Assembly: GCA_036489315.1 (NCBI GenBank)
Contig: DASXFZ010000041.1
Span: 1-53,709, forward strand
Reading direction: 5' to 3'
DNA: 53,709 bases
DNA from: Candidatus Cybelea sp.
Lineage (GTDB): Bacteria > Vulcanimicrobiota > Vulcanimicrobiia > Vulcanimicrobiales > Vulcanimicrobiaceae
In this document: positions 8,521 through 17,870 of the stretch, piece after piece
How positions within the stretch are numbered: position 1 is the first letter of the stretch
Layout of the letters: every line of letters starts with the position of its first letter
The notes under the pieces: generated by a model
What the model saw: only the letters and a program-made list of their open reading frames with translations
Databases searched by the model: none
What the model was told of the DNA's origin: nothing
Program-made: the position numbers and the translations under genes

Positions 8521-9398
8521 ACGAGCGATCCTGCGTACCGCTCGAGCGCGCCGCACGCGTCTTCGATCGCCGGTGCAAGATCGGCGTCGTAGGTAAAGGC
8601 ACTGCGCTCGAGCGCGATCAGCACGTCGCGCAGCGGCACGTCATCGGTTCCGGGACGGCGCAGCACGTCGGCGAGCGTCGCCCCTTCGGAGGCGCCGATC
8701 GTCCGCCAGACGGCGGCGCGAACGCGTACCGCGGCGGCTCTCGTGCGTTCGGCCCTCAAGACCACCAGTGCGTCTTCGATTTGCTGGCGAAGCGTCCGCT
8801 GCGGAGGCGGCGGCGCGACGGGTTCGAGGACGATTGGAACCACGACTCTGGGGCGGTTTGCCGCCGCACGCACCGCCAAGAGGACGATGACGCCGAGCGC
8901 GACGAGCACCACGAGCGGCGCGAGGATCCAAACCACTCCGAGCAACGCGGAGCGGACGCTGGAGGCGATTCGCTCGGGGGATTGCCCCGCGACGAGTTTC
9001 AGGTCATTCGTGTACCACTCTTTGGGGTGGCCGTCTCGCGCGTCGACGGCTTGCAGCGTCGCCGGCGCGATCGCAAGCGTTCCCGGGTCGTGGGCGACGA
9101 CGGTGATCACTTCGCGGTACTGCGATCCGTGAGAATCGCTCGTGATCTCCCGCTCGTCGCCGAGCAGTTCGAGCGCAGCGAGCAGCGGCAGTTCGATGTT
9201 GTTGATCTCGCTCACGCGCTCGCGCACGCGCAGCGAAACGATGAGGTGAAAGGGCGCGTCGACCCGCGGCCGAGTCGTGTCGGCGGAAAGCACGAACGAC
9301 TCAACCGAGAGCCGCTGCAGGCTCTGTGCGGTGCACATGCTGCAGGAAAGAAGCGCCGCGAATGCGGCGGCGACCAGGCCGGTTAGGAGACGCGTCAA
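8517..9398 (-). CDS. BatD-like membrane protein, partner of the MoxR/VWA module
   Basis: A 293-residue protein with an N-terminal secretion signal (hydrophobic run about residues 3-18), an extracytoplasmic beta-rich region (about 25-145), one membrane segment (about 155-185) and a cytoplasmic helical tail. This is the plan of BatD/oxygen-tolerance proteins. Sequence recognition is modest, so the call rests on architecture plus position directly before MoxR, DUF58 and a BatA-like VWA protein. Two starts are possible: TTG at 9398, which overlaps the carA stop as TTGA and gives a textbook signal peptide, or GTG at 9422, 24 bases into carA. I chose TTG because most junctions in this operon use such overlaps. 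Membrane placement suggests that it presents or receives substrates for the VWA protein, which is an inference. Confidence 0.7.
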   Translation of the reverse strand: MTRLLTGLVAAAFAALLSCSMCTAQSLQRLSVESFVLSADTTRPRVDAPFHLIVSLRVRERVSEINNIELPLLAALELLGDEREITSDSHGSQYREVITVVAHDPGTLAIAPATLQAVDARDGHPKEWYTNDLKLVAGQSPERIASSVRSALLGVVWILAPLVVLVALGVIVLLAVRAAANRPRVVVPIVLEPVAPPPPQRTLRQQIEDALVVLRAERTRAAAVRVRAAVWRTIGASEGATLADVLRRPGTDDVPLRDVLIALERSAFTYDADLAPAIEDACGALERYAGSLV

Positions 9399-10483
9399 GC
9401 TCGGGAGACTCCCGAAAGCCACTTCGCGAAGAGATAGCGCGCGTCGAATGGGCCGGGCGACGCCTCCGGATGAAACTGCACCGCCGCAATTGGCAGGGTG
9501 CGGTGACGGAAGCCTTCATTCGTGCCGTCGTTGAGGTTGGTCATCGTTGCCTCGAGATCGTCGGGAAGCGACTGCGCGTCGACGGCGTAGCCGTGGTTGT
9601 GGGCGGTGACGATCACCGCCCCGGCCTCGAGCTCCTTCACCGGTTGGTTCCCGCCGCGATGCCCGTACGGCAACTTGTAGGTTCTGCCGCCGCACGCCAG
9701 CGCCAGCAGCTGATGCCCCAAACAGACGCCGAAGAGCGGCTTGCGACCGACCAGCCCGCGAAGCGCGTCGATCGTCTGCGTGAGATCGGTCGGGTCTCCA
9801 GGCCCGGGCGAGACGACGACCGCGTCGGGCTCGAGTGCGAGCACTTCGTCGGCGCTCGCGTCGTAGGGAACGACCGAGACCGCCGCCCCGAGCGCCTCGA
9901 GCTGCCGCAGGATCGCGCGTTTGACGCCGCAGTCGATCACGACGATTCTGGGGCCGGGACCGGACGCCGCGACGAAGGCCTCGCGCGCGGCAACGCTGGG
10001 AACGAGCGCTTTCGTGTTAGCGGTGCGCACGTAGTCGGCGAGGCTCCGTTCGGCCTCGCGCAAAGCCGGCTCGCCGACGGCCAGCGCCGCCCAAATCGTT
10101 CCGTGTTCCCGCAGCGCAATCGTAATCGCGCGCGTATCCGCCTCGACGAGGGCGGGAACGAGCCATTGGTCAAGCCACGACGGCAAGCTCTGCTTCGAAA
10201 GGTGGTGTGAGGGGTGATGGGCGATCTGTTTGATCACGGTCGCGGCGGCGCACGGGCGGCCGGACTGCGCGGCACTTCCCGAGATGCCGTAGTTCCCGAT
10301 CATCGGGTAGGTGAACGTCAGAATCTGCCCCGCATACGACGGATCGGTCAGCGCTTCTTCATAACCGGTCATCCCCGTATAGAAAACCGCCTCGCCTAGC
10401 GCGATGCCCTCGACGCCGAGGCCCTGGCCGTCGAAACGGCTGCCGTCGGCCAAGAACAGCGCCGCCGGAGTTAACGCCGTCAT
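9395..10483 (-). CDS. carA: Carbamoyl-phosphate synthase small subunit (glutaminase)
   Basis: CarA hydrolyses glutamine and passes ammonia to CarB. The 362-residue protein has the family N-terminal domain (LADGSRFDGQGLG, FYTGMTGYEEALTDPSY) and a class I glutamine amidotransferase domain with nucleophile C254 in FGVCLGHQ and the His-x-Glu pair in QFHPEASPGP near the C terminus. The length matches the usual 360-385. Its ATG at 10483 overlaps the pyrC stop (ATGA), and its own stop abuts the start of the BatD-like gene. The distance to carB (about 4 kb) means that stoichiometric synthesis of the two subunits depends on a long polycistronic message or on separate promoters. Confidence 0.97.
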   Translation of the reverse strand: MTALTPAALFLADGSRFDGQGLGVEGIALGEAVFYTGMTGYEEALTDPSYAGQILTFTYPMIGNYGISGSAAQSGRPCAAATVIKQIAHHPSHHLSKQSLPSWLDQWLVPALVEADTRAITIALREHGTIWAALAVGEPALREAERSLADYVRTANTKALVPSVAAREAFVAASGPGPRIVVIDCGVKRAILRQLEALGAAVSVVPYDASADEVLALEPDAVVVSPGPGDPTDLTQTIDALRGLVGRKPLFGVCLGHQLLALACGGRTYKLPYGHRGGNQPVKELEAGAVIVTAHNHGYAVDAQSLPDDLEATMTNLNDGTNEGFRHRTLPIAAVQFHPEASPGPFDARYLFAKWLSGVSRA

Positions 10484-11718
10484 ACGGCAATCTCGGCTCG
10501 ATAGCGAAGCTCGCCGCCGACGATCGTCGCCAGAACTCTACGGGGCAGCTTCCAGCCCGCAAAGGGCGTCGACTTACCCTTCGATGCGAACGCGGCCGGA
10601 TCTACGATCCACTCGCGCTGCGCGAAGATGGTGACGTCGGCCCGCGCGCCGCGCTCCAGCGAACCGCCGGCGATTCCCAAGATGCGCGCGGGATTGGTCG
10701 ACAGCATTTCGACGAAGCGGGAGACGGGCAGATCGGGGAGCGCGTGCGCGTAGGCGCCCACCGCGACCTCCAAGCCGGAGAAGCCGGGAGCGATGGTTCC
10801 GCCGGCGCCGCTTTTTTCCGCGCTCGTGTGCGGTGCGTGATCGCTGGCGAACGCATCGATCGTGCCGTCGCGAACGCCTTCACGCAGCGCGGCGCAGTCT
10901 TCTTCTTCACGCAGCGGCGGGTTGACGCGCGCCGCGGGGCCGAGCTCGCGCGCGCTCTCGCCGGTAAGGATCAGATGGTGCGGCGTCACTTCGCACGTTA
11001 CCGGCGCTCCTTGCCGGCGTGCGACGCGCACGAGATCGAGCGCGCACCGCGTCGTGAGATGCGCGACGTGCCAGTTCTTCATCGTCGCCGCGGCGATAAC
11101 GAGATCGCGCGCGACGGCGAGGTCTTCGGCCATCGGCGGCCGGCCCGCAGCACTCGGGAAACTCGGATCTTCGCAGTGCGAAATGAAGACGCCGGCGACC
11201 GCGCGGCCGCGCTGCGCTACCGCGAGCGCGACGGGCGCGCCGGCGATCGTGTCGCCGTCGTCGGAGAACGCGACGGCGCCCGCGCGCACGAGCGCTTCGT
11301 AGTCGCACGGTTCCAAGCCCAGACGCCCGAGCGTCATGGCGGCGATCGGGTAGACGCGGCAGCGAGCCTCGCGAGCGATTTGCTCGCGCAGCCGCTCGAG
11401 CGTTGCCGGCGCGTCGAGCGCCGGCTTCGTGTTCGGCATGCAGGCAACGCTGGTAAAGCCGCCTCGGACGGCGGCCTCCGTGCCGGTCGCAATCGTCTCC
11501 TTTTCGGGATAGCCGGGTTCGCGCAGGTGCACGTGCATGTCGACGAAGCCGGGAGCGACGATCGACCCGCGGGCGTCGATGACGAGCTCTTCTTCTCGCG
11601 CCGTCAAGTGCTCGCCGATCGCTTCGATGACTCCAGCGCCGATCCGCACGTCGCGCAGTCCATCGAAGCGGTTCGCGGGGTCGACGACCCTGCCGCCCTT
11701 GATGAGGAGGGCTTCCAT
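10480..11718 (-). CDS. pyrC: Dihydroorotase (class I)
   Basis: Zinc amidohydrolase that cyclises carbamoyl aspartate to dihydroorotate, the third step of pyrimidine synthesis. The 412-residue protein carries the metal-binding DMHVHLREPG (H62, H64), the segment VACMPNTKP, and the C-terminal ASDHAPH with its catalytic Asp, typical of class I dihydroorotases of about 420-430 residues. No inactivating change is visible, so this is probably the active enzyme and not the inactive structural homologue that accompanies some ATCases. It starts at ATG 11718, three bases after the pyrB stop, and overlaps carA by 4 bases. Confidence 0.96.
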   Translation of the reverse strand: MEALLIKGGRVVDPANRFDGLRDVRIGAGVIEAIGEHLTAREEELVIDARGSIVAPGFVDMHVHLREPGYPEKETIATGTEAAVRGGFTSVACMPNTKPALDAPATLERLREQIAREARCRVYPIAAMTLGRLGLEPCDYEALVRAGAVAFSDDGDTIAGAPVALAVAQRGRAVAGVFISHCEDPSFPSAAGRPPMAEDLAVARDLVIAAATMKNWHVAHLTTRCALDLVRVARRQGAPVTCEVTPHHLILTGESARELGPAARVNPPLREEEDCAALREGVRDGTIDAFASDHAPHTSAEKSGAGGTIAPGFSGLEVAVGAYAHALPDLPVSRFVEMLSTNPARILGIAGGSLERGARADVTIFAQREWIVDPAAFASKGKSTPFAGWKLPRRVLATIVGGELRYRAEIAV

Positions 11719-11721
11719 CGG

Positions 11722-12630
11722 TTATAGGCTTCTCGCGTTAACGAGCAGATCCAAAACCGCCATTCGGATCGCGATGCCGTGGTGCACCTGGCGTGCGTAG
11801 CGCCAGCCTGCGAACGCCAGCACCGAATCGTCGAGCTCCATCCCGCGGTTGTAGGGCCCGGGATGCATGACGATCGCCTCTCGCCGCAGCGACTTGAGCC
11901 TTCGTGCGTCGAGCCGGTACGCGCTCACGTACTCCGTATCGGTGATCGGCATCGCGGCGAAGCGCTCGCGCTGAATGCGCAGCAAAACGATCGCGTCGAC
12001 GTCCGGCAGCACCGCGTCGAAATCGCGTTCGACGCGGACGCCGTTGCCGGCATAGCTGGACGGCAGAAACGGCTCCGGGCCGACGAGGACGACGCTCGCA
12101 CCGAGCCGTCCGAGACCACGAATCGCCGAATGCGCGACGCGGCTATGCAGAACGTCGCCGACGATCGCGATCGAGCGCCCGGCAAGATCGCCGAACTCTT
12201 CGATCAGGGTGTAGATGTCGAGCAGCGCCTGCGTCGGATGGGCGTGCGCGCCGTCGCCGGCATTGATCACGTGCCCGTCGAAGCCCAGCGCGATCTTCGC
12301 GGGGAAGCCGGCCTGCGGATGGCGCACGACGACGACGGAGATCCCCATCGCGCCCAGCGTCATCGCCATATCTTCGAGCGTCTCGCCTTTGCTTGCCAGG
12401 CTCGAATTGCGCGGGACGAGGTTCACGACGTCGGCCCCCAGCCGCAGTTCGGCGAGGTTGAATGAGGTGAACGTGCGAGTGCTCTCCTCGAAAAACATGT
12501 TGACGCAGGCTTTACCGGCGAGCCTCGGCCCGGGCGGCGTCTGTTCGAACTGCGTCGTGCGGTCGAAAATGTACGCGAGTTCTTCAGCGGTCAGATCGTC
12601 GAGATCGAGGAGGCTACGGCGAATCCGCAT
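11722..12630 (-). CDS. pyrB: Aspartate carbamoyltransferase catalytic subunit
   Basis: Condenses carbamoyl phosphate with aspartate in the cytoplasm. The 302-residue protein shows the carbamoyl-phosphate loop FFEESTRTFTSF (S-T-R-T conserved, with Phe in the position that is often Arg or His), the HPTQALLD substrate segment, and the C-terminal VMHPGPYNRGMEL loop. No regulatory pyrI follows, which fits the PyrR-controlled, pyrI-less type. The start at 12630 lies 17 bases inside pyrR, again suggesting translational coupling. pyrC follows after 3 bases. Confidence 0.96.
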   Translation of the reverse strand: MRIRRSLLDLDDLTAEELAYIFDRTTQFEQTPPGPRLAGKACVNMFFEESTRTFTSFNLAELRLGADVVNLVPRNSSLASKGETLEDMAMTLGAMGISVVVVRHPQAGFPAKIALGFDGHVINAGDGAHAHPTQALLDIYTLIEEFGDLAGRSIAIVGDVLHSRVAHSAIRGLGRLGASVVLVGPEPFLPSSYAGNGVRVERDFDAVLPDVDAIVLLRIQRERFAAMPITDTEYVSAYRLDARRLKSLRREAIVMHPGPYNRGMELDDSVLAFAGWRYARQVHHGIAIRMAVLDLLVNARSL

Positions 12631-13168
12631 CGGTGGTTCCCAGGATATCGATTTCGTCCGAGTCGGAGGGCTGCGGCGAGAGAACGACCTTTACGCGCTG
12701 ATTGCGCGACGTCGGCGTAAACCGGCCTACATAGTCGGGCTGAATCGGGATCTCGCGCAGGCCGCGGTCGACGAGCACGCAGAGGCGGATCGCCGCGGGC
12801 CTTCCGAAGTCGGTGACGGCGTCGAGCGCCGAGCGAATCGTGCGCCCGGTGTAGAGCACGTCATCGACGATGACGACGTGCCGCCCGGAGAGGTCGACGG
12901 GAATCTGCGACTCCGGCAGCTCGTGCGTCACTCGGTCGTCGCGGTAGAGGTTGATATTGAGGAACCCGAGCGCCGGCATGCGGCCGGCGATCCGTTCGAT
13001 TTCGGCGGCGATTCGCACGGCCAGTGCCTCGCCCCCGCGGCGCACGGCGAGGATGACGAGTTCGTCCTGCGCCTCGTTGGGTTCGACGATTTGGTACGCG
13101 AGGCGCGAGATGACGCGCGCGATCTCGTCACGCTTGGCCAAAATACGATAGGGCGCGGTAGCGGTCAT
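12614..13168 (-). CDS. pyrR: PyrR: pyrimidine operon attenuator protein / uracil phosphoribosyltransferase
   Basis: PyrR proteins bind pyr leader RNA in response to UMP/UTP and often also have uracil phosphoribosyltransferase activity. The 184-residue protein has the PRPP-binding loop HVVIVDDVLYTGRTIR at about residues 95-110 and the family segments LAVRRGGEALA and LYRDDRV. Its ATG at 13168 overlaps the valS stop (ATGA), so it is read from the valS message. I looked for a leader with tandem PyrR-binding hairpins and an attenuator in front of it and found no room, because valS coding sequence abuts directly. If regulation by PyrR occurs, its RNA target would have to lie inside valS or elsewhere. 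Confidence 0.95.
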   Translation of the reverse strand: MTATAPYRILAKRDEIARVISRLAYQIVEPNEAQDELVILAVRRGGEALAVRIAAEIERIAGRMPALGFLNINLYRDDRVTHELPESQIPVDLSGRHVVIVDDVLYTGRTIRSALDAVTDFGRPAAIRLCVLVDRGLREIPIQPDYVGRFTPTSRNQRVKVVLSPQPSDSDEIDILGTTDADSP

Positions 13169-15774
13169 GCGGGCTCCTTTAGCGCGCGCAGCGCCGCTTC
13201 GACGCGCTCGAGGTCGCGACGGTATCCCTGCAGTTTCTCGCGCTCTTTCGCGACGACGTGCGGCGCGGCGTTTGCGACGAAGGCTTCATTTCCGAGCTTT
13301 TTCTCTCCGCGATCGATCTCCGACCGCAGGTGCGCCACTTCCTTGCGATAGCGCTCCTCGAGGACGCCGTGCGGTGCGTGAACGCTGACCGAGGCGAGCG
13401 CCTCCTCGAGCGATGCCCCAGCCGGCCCCGAGCGCTCGATGGTGCCGGCGGCGAAGAGTGCGAGCAGCTCGGCCGGCTCGTCGGGGACATTCGTGGGCAC
13501 CGCAATTGCGATGCGTTCCTTGGGATGCACGCCGATCTCGGCGCGCAGGTTGCGGACGCGTTCGATCGCGCGCGTCAGGGCGGCAAACTCCGCCGCCGCC
13601 TCGTCGAAGGCGGGGATCTCGAAGGCGTCGGGCCAGTTCGCGGTCACGATCGTCGGTCCGTCGTGGGGCAGCGCGAGCCAGATCTCCTCGCTAATGAAGG
13701 GTGCGATCGGGTGGAGCAAACGCATCGCGTTGTTCCAGACGAATGAGAGCACCGCCGCCCTCGTCGGGCGGTTCCGTTGCGCTTTGGTGGCTTCCACATA
13801 CCAGTCGCAGTACTCGTACCAAAGGAAACGCCAGATGGTTTCGGCCGCGTTGCCGAAGTCGTAGGCGCTCAACAGTTCGCTCATGCGGACGACCGTCTCG
13901 CGCAGGCGAGTGAGGATCCATCTGTCGGCGATGGTTAGCGCGCCGGCGGCCGGGAGCGTGGCGGCTTGCGGCAGACCCTCGGGCAACGCAAGCAGGTAGC
14001 GAGTTGCGTTCCATATCTTGTTGTTGAAGTTGCGCGCCTCCTCACAGCGCGACTCGTGGTAGCGAATCTCCTGACTTTCGAGGCGCATCTGCCGCAGGAT
14101 CGAGAGGCGAAACGCGTCGGCGCCGTATTTGTCGGCGAGGTCCATCGGATCGATCACGTTGCCGAGCGACTTCGACATCTTCCGCCCGGCCGCGTCGAAA
14201 ACCAGCGGGGTGATGACCACGTCGCTAAACGGGACGTTCCTCATGAAGTAGAGGCCCAGCATTACCATGCGCGCGACCCAGAGGAAAATGATCTCGCCGC
14301 CGGTCAGCAGCGCTTGCGACGGATACCAGCAACGCAGCTCCGGCGACTCCTCCGGCCAACCAAGAATCGAGAACGGCCAGATGCCACTCGAGAACCAGGT
14401 GTCGAGCGTATCGGGATCGCGCGTAAGATCGGTCGTGCCGTAGGTGCGCCGTGCGATCTCTCGCGCCTCTTCTTCACTCTCGGCGACGACTTCGCGGCCG
14501 TCGGGCGCGTACCAAACGGGAAGCCGGTGTCCCCACCAGATCTGACGCGAGACGTTCCAGTCGCGGATATTTTCGAGCCAGCGCTCGTAGGTGCGTCCGT
14601 GCCGCTCGGGAACGAAGCGGACCCGTCCGTCGCGGTAGGCGTCGAGCGCCGGCCTCGCGAGCGGCGCCATGCGAACGAACCACTGGAGCGACAGCAAGGG
14701 CTCGACGACATCGCCGCTGCGTTCGCTCGTGGCAACGGAATGCCGGTGCGGCTGCGCTTCGAGCAACGCACCACTTTTTTGCAGGTCGGCAACGATTCGT
14801 TCCCGTGCCGCATAGCGATCCAGCCCCAGATACGGACCGACGCTGCAGTCCGCTCCGGTTATGCGCGCGTCGAGTCCGATCACCGACGGCATCTCCAGCG
14901 AGTGGCGCAGGCCGATCTCGTAGTCGGTCGGATCGTGCGCCGGCGTAACCTTGACGGCACCCGTTCCAAACTCGGGATCGACGGCCTCGTCGGAGACGAT
15001 GGGAATCGCACGATCGAAGAGCGGCGGCAGCCAGACGCTCCGCCCGACGAGCGCCGCGTATCGCTCGTCGTTGGGATGCACGGCGATGGCGACGTCGGCG
15101 AGCATCGTCTCGGGGCGGGTCGTCGCGATCTCGATGCCGCTATCGGGATCATTCTTATCGAACGGATAGCGGATACGCCATAGCGTGCCGTCGCGCTCGA
15201 CGTATTCGAGCTCGGCATCGGAGACGGTGGTCTTCGCGGTCGGATCCCAGTTGATCAGACGCGTTCCGCGGTAGATCAGGCCGTCGCGATAAAGGGTGAC
15301 GAAGACGCGCCGGACCGCCGCCGAGAGGGCGTCGTCCATCGTAAAGCGCGAGCGCTGCCAGTCCGGCCCGAAGCCGAGCCGGCGAAACTGTTCGAAGATT
15401 TGGCCGCCGTACGTTCGCGACCACTCCCACGCTCGCTCGACGAATGCTTCACGGCCGAGGTCTTCGCGGCGGCGGCCCTCCTTCCCGAGCTCTCTGATCA
15501 GCACCGCCTCGGTGGCGATCGCCGCATGATCGAGGCCCGGCAGCCAATCCGCGTTGTCCCCAAGCATTCGGTGGTAGCGCGTCAGCACGTCCATCGGCGC
15601 GTAGGTCGAGCCGTGCCCCAAATGCGCGCGGGCCGTTACATTCGGCGGCGGCATGCAGATGATAAATGGCGGCCGTGCCGGATCCGGGTCCTCGTGAAAG
15701 TAACCGTTGCGCTCCCAGTGCGCGTACAGGCGCGCTTCGGTCGCCTGCGGATCGTACTGCTTAGGGCGGTCCAT
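13165..15774 (-). CDS. valS: Valyl-tRNA synthetase
   Basis: Class I aminoacyl-tRNA synthetase that charges tRNA-Val, with an editing domain against threonine. From ATG 15774 it has 869 residues. The HIGH-type motif is H51-L-G-H54 following PPPNVTARA, the KMSKS motif is intact in AGRKMSKSLGN, and the tail forms the usual valS coiled coil (about the last 60 residues). The frame stays open to TTG 15804, but the ATG at 15774 gives the normal family N terminus. The stop overlaps the pyrR start by 4 bases. No T-box leader was seen upstream; the gap to clpX holds only hairpins. Confidence 0.97.
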   Translation of the reverse strand: MDRPKQYDPQATEARLYAHWERNGYFHEDPDPARPPFIICMPPPNVTARAHLGHGSTYAPMDVLTRYHRMLGDNADWLPGLDHAAIATEAVLIRELGKEGRRREDLGREAFVERAWEWSRTYGGQIFEQFRRLGFGPDWQRSRFTMDDALSAAVRRVFVTLYRDGLIYRGTRLINWDPTAKTTVSDAELEYVERDGTLWRIRYPFDKNDPDSGIEIATTRPETMLADVAIAVHPNDERYAALVGRSVWLPPLFDRAIPIVSDEAVDPEFGTGAVKVTPAHDPTDYEIGLRHSLEMPSVIGLDARITGADCSVGPYLGLDRYAARERIVADLQKSGALLEAQPHRHSVATSERSGDVVEPLLSLQWFVRMAPLARPALDAYRDGRVRFVPERHGRTYERWLENIRDWNVSRQIWWGHRLPVWYAPDGREVVAESEEEAREIARRTYGTTDLTRDPDTLDTWFSSGIWPFSILGWPEESPELRCWYPSQALLTGGEIIFLWVARMVMLGLYFMRNVPFSDVVITPLVFDAAGRKMSKSLGNVIDPMDLADKYGADAFRLSILRQMRLESQEIRYHESRCEEARNFNNKIWNATRYLLALPEGLPQAATLPAAGALTIADRWILTRLRETVVRMSELLSAYDFGNAAETIWRFLWYEYCDWYVEATKAQRNRPTRAAVLSFVWNNAMRLLHPIAPFISEEIWLALPHDGPTIVTANWPDAFEIPAFDEAAAEFAALTRAIERVRNLRAEIGVHPKERIAIAVPTNVPDEPAELLALFAAGTIERSGPAGASLEEALASVSVHAPHGVLEERYRKEVAHLRSEIDRGEKKLGNEAFVANAAPHVVAKEREKLQGYRRDLERVEAALRALKEPA

Positions 15775-15893
15775 CGGTGGGCCTGCGTTCAGCACCGCCG
15801 CCAACGCCGCCTCTCAGAGCGCTCAGAACGATGAAGCTTGGTGAAAGCGAACCGGAGCGGGGGTTAGGGGTTAGATTTGGCCCAGGTCGAGGA

Positions 15894-15936
15894 GCCGAGA
15901 GCCGAAGTTTACGACTTGGTAATCGAGGCTCTCGGC
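15894..15936 (-). terminator. Long hairpin between clpX and valS (possible terminator or processing site)
   Basis: A perfect 10-bp inverted repeat (GCCGAGAGCC at 15894-15903 and GGCTCTCGGC at 15927-15936) encloses a 23-nt loop, 28 bases after the clpX stop. A smaller GGGGC/GCCCC hairpin follows the stop directly. No U-run follows, so it is not a canonical intrinsic terminator. It could protect the clpX mRNA 3' end, act with Rho, or mark a processing site. The T-box consensus is absent. Confidence 0.45.
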
Positions 15937-15963
15937 GACGAAGAGATGGGGCAAATGTAGCCC

Positions 15964-17226
15964 CTAAGCCGGCATATCTTTCTTTTGGTCGGGGTGGTAG
16001 ATCAACGTCGGCGCCTCTTTCTTCTCGATGACGTCTTTGTTGACGACGCACTTCTTCACGCCTTGCAGTGAGGGGAGATCGTACATCACCTCGAGCATCG
16101 TCTCTTCCAGAATCGAGCGAAGTCCGCGCGCACCCGTCTTGCGGCGCTGTGCCTTGTTGGCGATCGCGACGAGCGCTTCTTTGGTGAACTGCAGGTCGAC
16201 GCCATCCATGTTGAGGATCTTCTGGAACTGGCGAACGAGTGCATTGCGCGGTTCGGTGAGGATGCGGCGCAGCGCCAGCTCGTCGAGCGCATCGAGCGTT
16301 ACGACGATCGGCAGACGCCCGATGAACTCCGGAATCAAGCCGAAGCGCAGCAAATCCTCGGGCATCAGCTGCTGGAAGAGTTTGCCCAGCCGCATGTCGC
16401 GCTTGCCTTCGGGCTGCGCCCGGAAGCCCATGTTATTCGCCGCGACCCGGGACTCGATGATCCGTTCGAGGCCGTCGAAGGCGCCGCCGCAGATAAAGAG
16501 CACGTTGGTCGTATCGATCTGGATGAACTCTTGATGCGGATGCTTGCGGCCACCTTGCGGCGGGACATTGGCCGTGGTGCCTTCGAGAATCTTGAGCAGC
16601 GCCTGCTGCACGCCTTCGCCCGAAACGTCGCGGGTGATCGAGGGGTTTTCGCTCTTTCGCGCGATCTTGTCGATCTCGTCGATGTAGACGATGCCCTTTT
16701 CGGCGCGCTTGACGTCGTAGTCGGCCGCCTGAATGAGCTTCAGCAGAATGTTCTCGACGTCTTCGCCGACGTAGCCGGCCTCGGTCAGCGAGGTCGCATC
16801 GGCCATCGCGAGCGGAACGTCGAGGATCTTCGCCAGCGTCTGTGCGAGGTAGGTCTTGCCCGAACCCGTCGGCCCAACCAGCAGAATGTTCGACTTTTGA
16901 AGCTCGACGTCGTCGGCCGTGCCGCCGGCGTTGATGCGCTTGTAATGGTTGTAGACCGCGACGGCCAGCGACTTCTTCGCGCGCTCCTGCCCGATCACGT
17001 ACTGATTGAGAATGTGGTTGATCTCTTTGGGCTTCGGGATGTTGCGTAGGCGCAGGCTCTCGTCGACGTTTTTGTAGAGCTCTTCCTCGATGATCTCGTT
17101 ACAAAGCTCGATGCACTCGTCGCAAATATAGACCCCTGGGCCGGCGATCAATTTGCGAACCTGCTCCTGGGACTTTCCACAGAAGCTACATTTCAGCTGA
17201 CCTTTGTCGTCTCCAAAGCGAAACAT
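15964..17226 (-). CDS. clpX: ATP-dependent Clp protease ATP-binding subunit ClpX
   Basis: AAA+ unfoldase that feeds substrates to ClpP. The 420-residue protein has the N-terminal zinc-binding domain (C13, C16, C35, C38), Walker A GPTGSGKT, the pore loop in AGYVGEDVE and the sensor/RFGLIPEF regions. The C-terminal half carries the IGF-like loop region that docks on ClpP. It starts 24 bases downstream of clpP, and the arrangement tig-clpP-clpX is widely conserved. Its length and motifs are normal. Confidence 0.98.
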   Translation of the reverse strand: MFRFGDDKGQLKCSFCGKSQEQVRKLIAGPGVYICDECIELCNEIIEEELYKNVDESLRLRNIPKPKEINHILNQYVIGQERAKKSLAVAVYNHYKRINAGGTADDVELQKSNILLVGPTGSGKTYLAQTLAKILDVPLAMADATSLTEAGYVGEDVENILLKLIQAADYDVKRAEKGIVYIDEIDKIARKSENPSITRDVSGEGVQQALLKILEGTTANVPPQGGRKHPHQEFIQIDTTNVLFICGGAFDGLERIIESRVAANNMGFRAQPEGKRDMRLGKLFQQLMPEDLLRFGLIPEFIGRLPIVVTLDALDELALRRILTEPRNALVRQFQKILNMDGVDLQFTKEALVAIANKAQRRKTGARGLRSILEETMLEVMYDLPSLQGVKKCVVNKDVIEKKEAPTLIYHPDQKKDMPA

Positions 17227-17250
17227 CAGCTTCCGGGGTCCCCCTACCTC

Positions 17251-17859
17251 CTATGCCGGTATCGGCAAGCCATGGCGGTTTTCGATAATTTCGTCGATTA
17301 TCCCGTAGTCCTTGGCCTCCTGGGCAGTCATATAATAATCCCGCTCGATGTCTTTGAGAACCTGGTCGAGCGGTTTTTTGGTGGTTTCCTGGTAGATCCG
17401 CGCCACCGTATGCCGGGTAGCGACCAGGTCGCGGGCGGCAATCTCGATCTCGGTCGCCTGGCCGCCGATTTGCTGGACAAAGGGCTGATGGATCACGACC
17501 TTGGAGTTCGGAAGGGCATACCGCTTTCCGGCGGCTCCTCCCGTTAACAGGATCGACCCCATCGAGGCCGCCAGGCCCATGCAGATCGTGGCCACGTCCG
17601 GCTTAATGAAGCGCATCGCGTCGTACATCGCCAGTCCCGCCGTAACGCTCCCGCCGGGGCTGTTGAGGTACATATCGATGTCCTTGTCCGGGTCTTCTTT
17701 TTCGAGGAAGAGCAGCTGTGCAATGACCAGACTCGACATATTGTCGTCGATCACGCCGCCGACGAAGACGATGCGGTCTTTGAGCAACCGCGAATAGATG
17801 TCGTAGGCGCGTTCACCTCGTGCCGTTTGCTCCACGACCATCGGTACTAAATGTCCCAT
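17251..17859 (-). CDS. clpP: ATP-dependent Clp protease proteolytic subunit
   Basis: Self-compartmentalised serine protease. The 202-residue protein shows the triad S99 (GLAASMGS), H124 (VIHQP) and D174 (IERDYYM), plus the NSPGGSV oxyanion/strand segment. It lies 11 bases after tig and 24 before clpX, so the three are almost certainly one transcript. A short N-terminal propeptide is likely, as in the family. Confidence 0.98.
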   Translation of the reverse strand: MGHLVPMVVEQTARGERAYDIYSRLLKDRIVFVGGVIDDNMSSLVIAQLLFLEKEDPDKDIDMYLNSPGGSVTAGLAMYDAMRFIKPDVATICMGLAASMGSILLTGGAAGKRYALPNSKVVIHQPFVQQIGGQATEIEIAARDLVATRHTVARIYQETTKKPLDQVLKDIERDYYMTAQEAKDYGIIDEIIENRHGLPIPA

Positions 17860-17870
17860 GAATCGTTTAA

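Noticed and set aside
15869-15884. Telomere-like or G-quadruplex repeat (GGGGTTAGGGGTTA)
   Set aside because: Only two repeat units and too few G-runs for a stable quadruplex.
15774-15963. Possible T-box leader for valS
   Set aside because: The T-box bulge consensus and antiterminator are absent; only simple hairpins are present.
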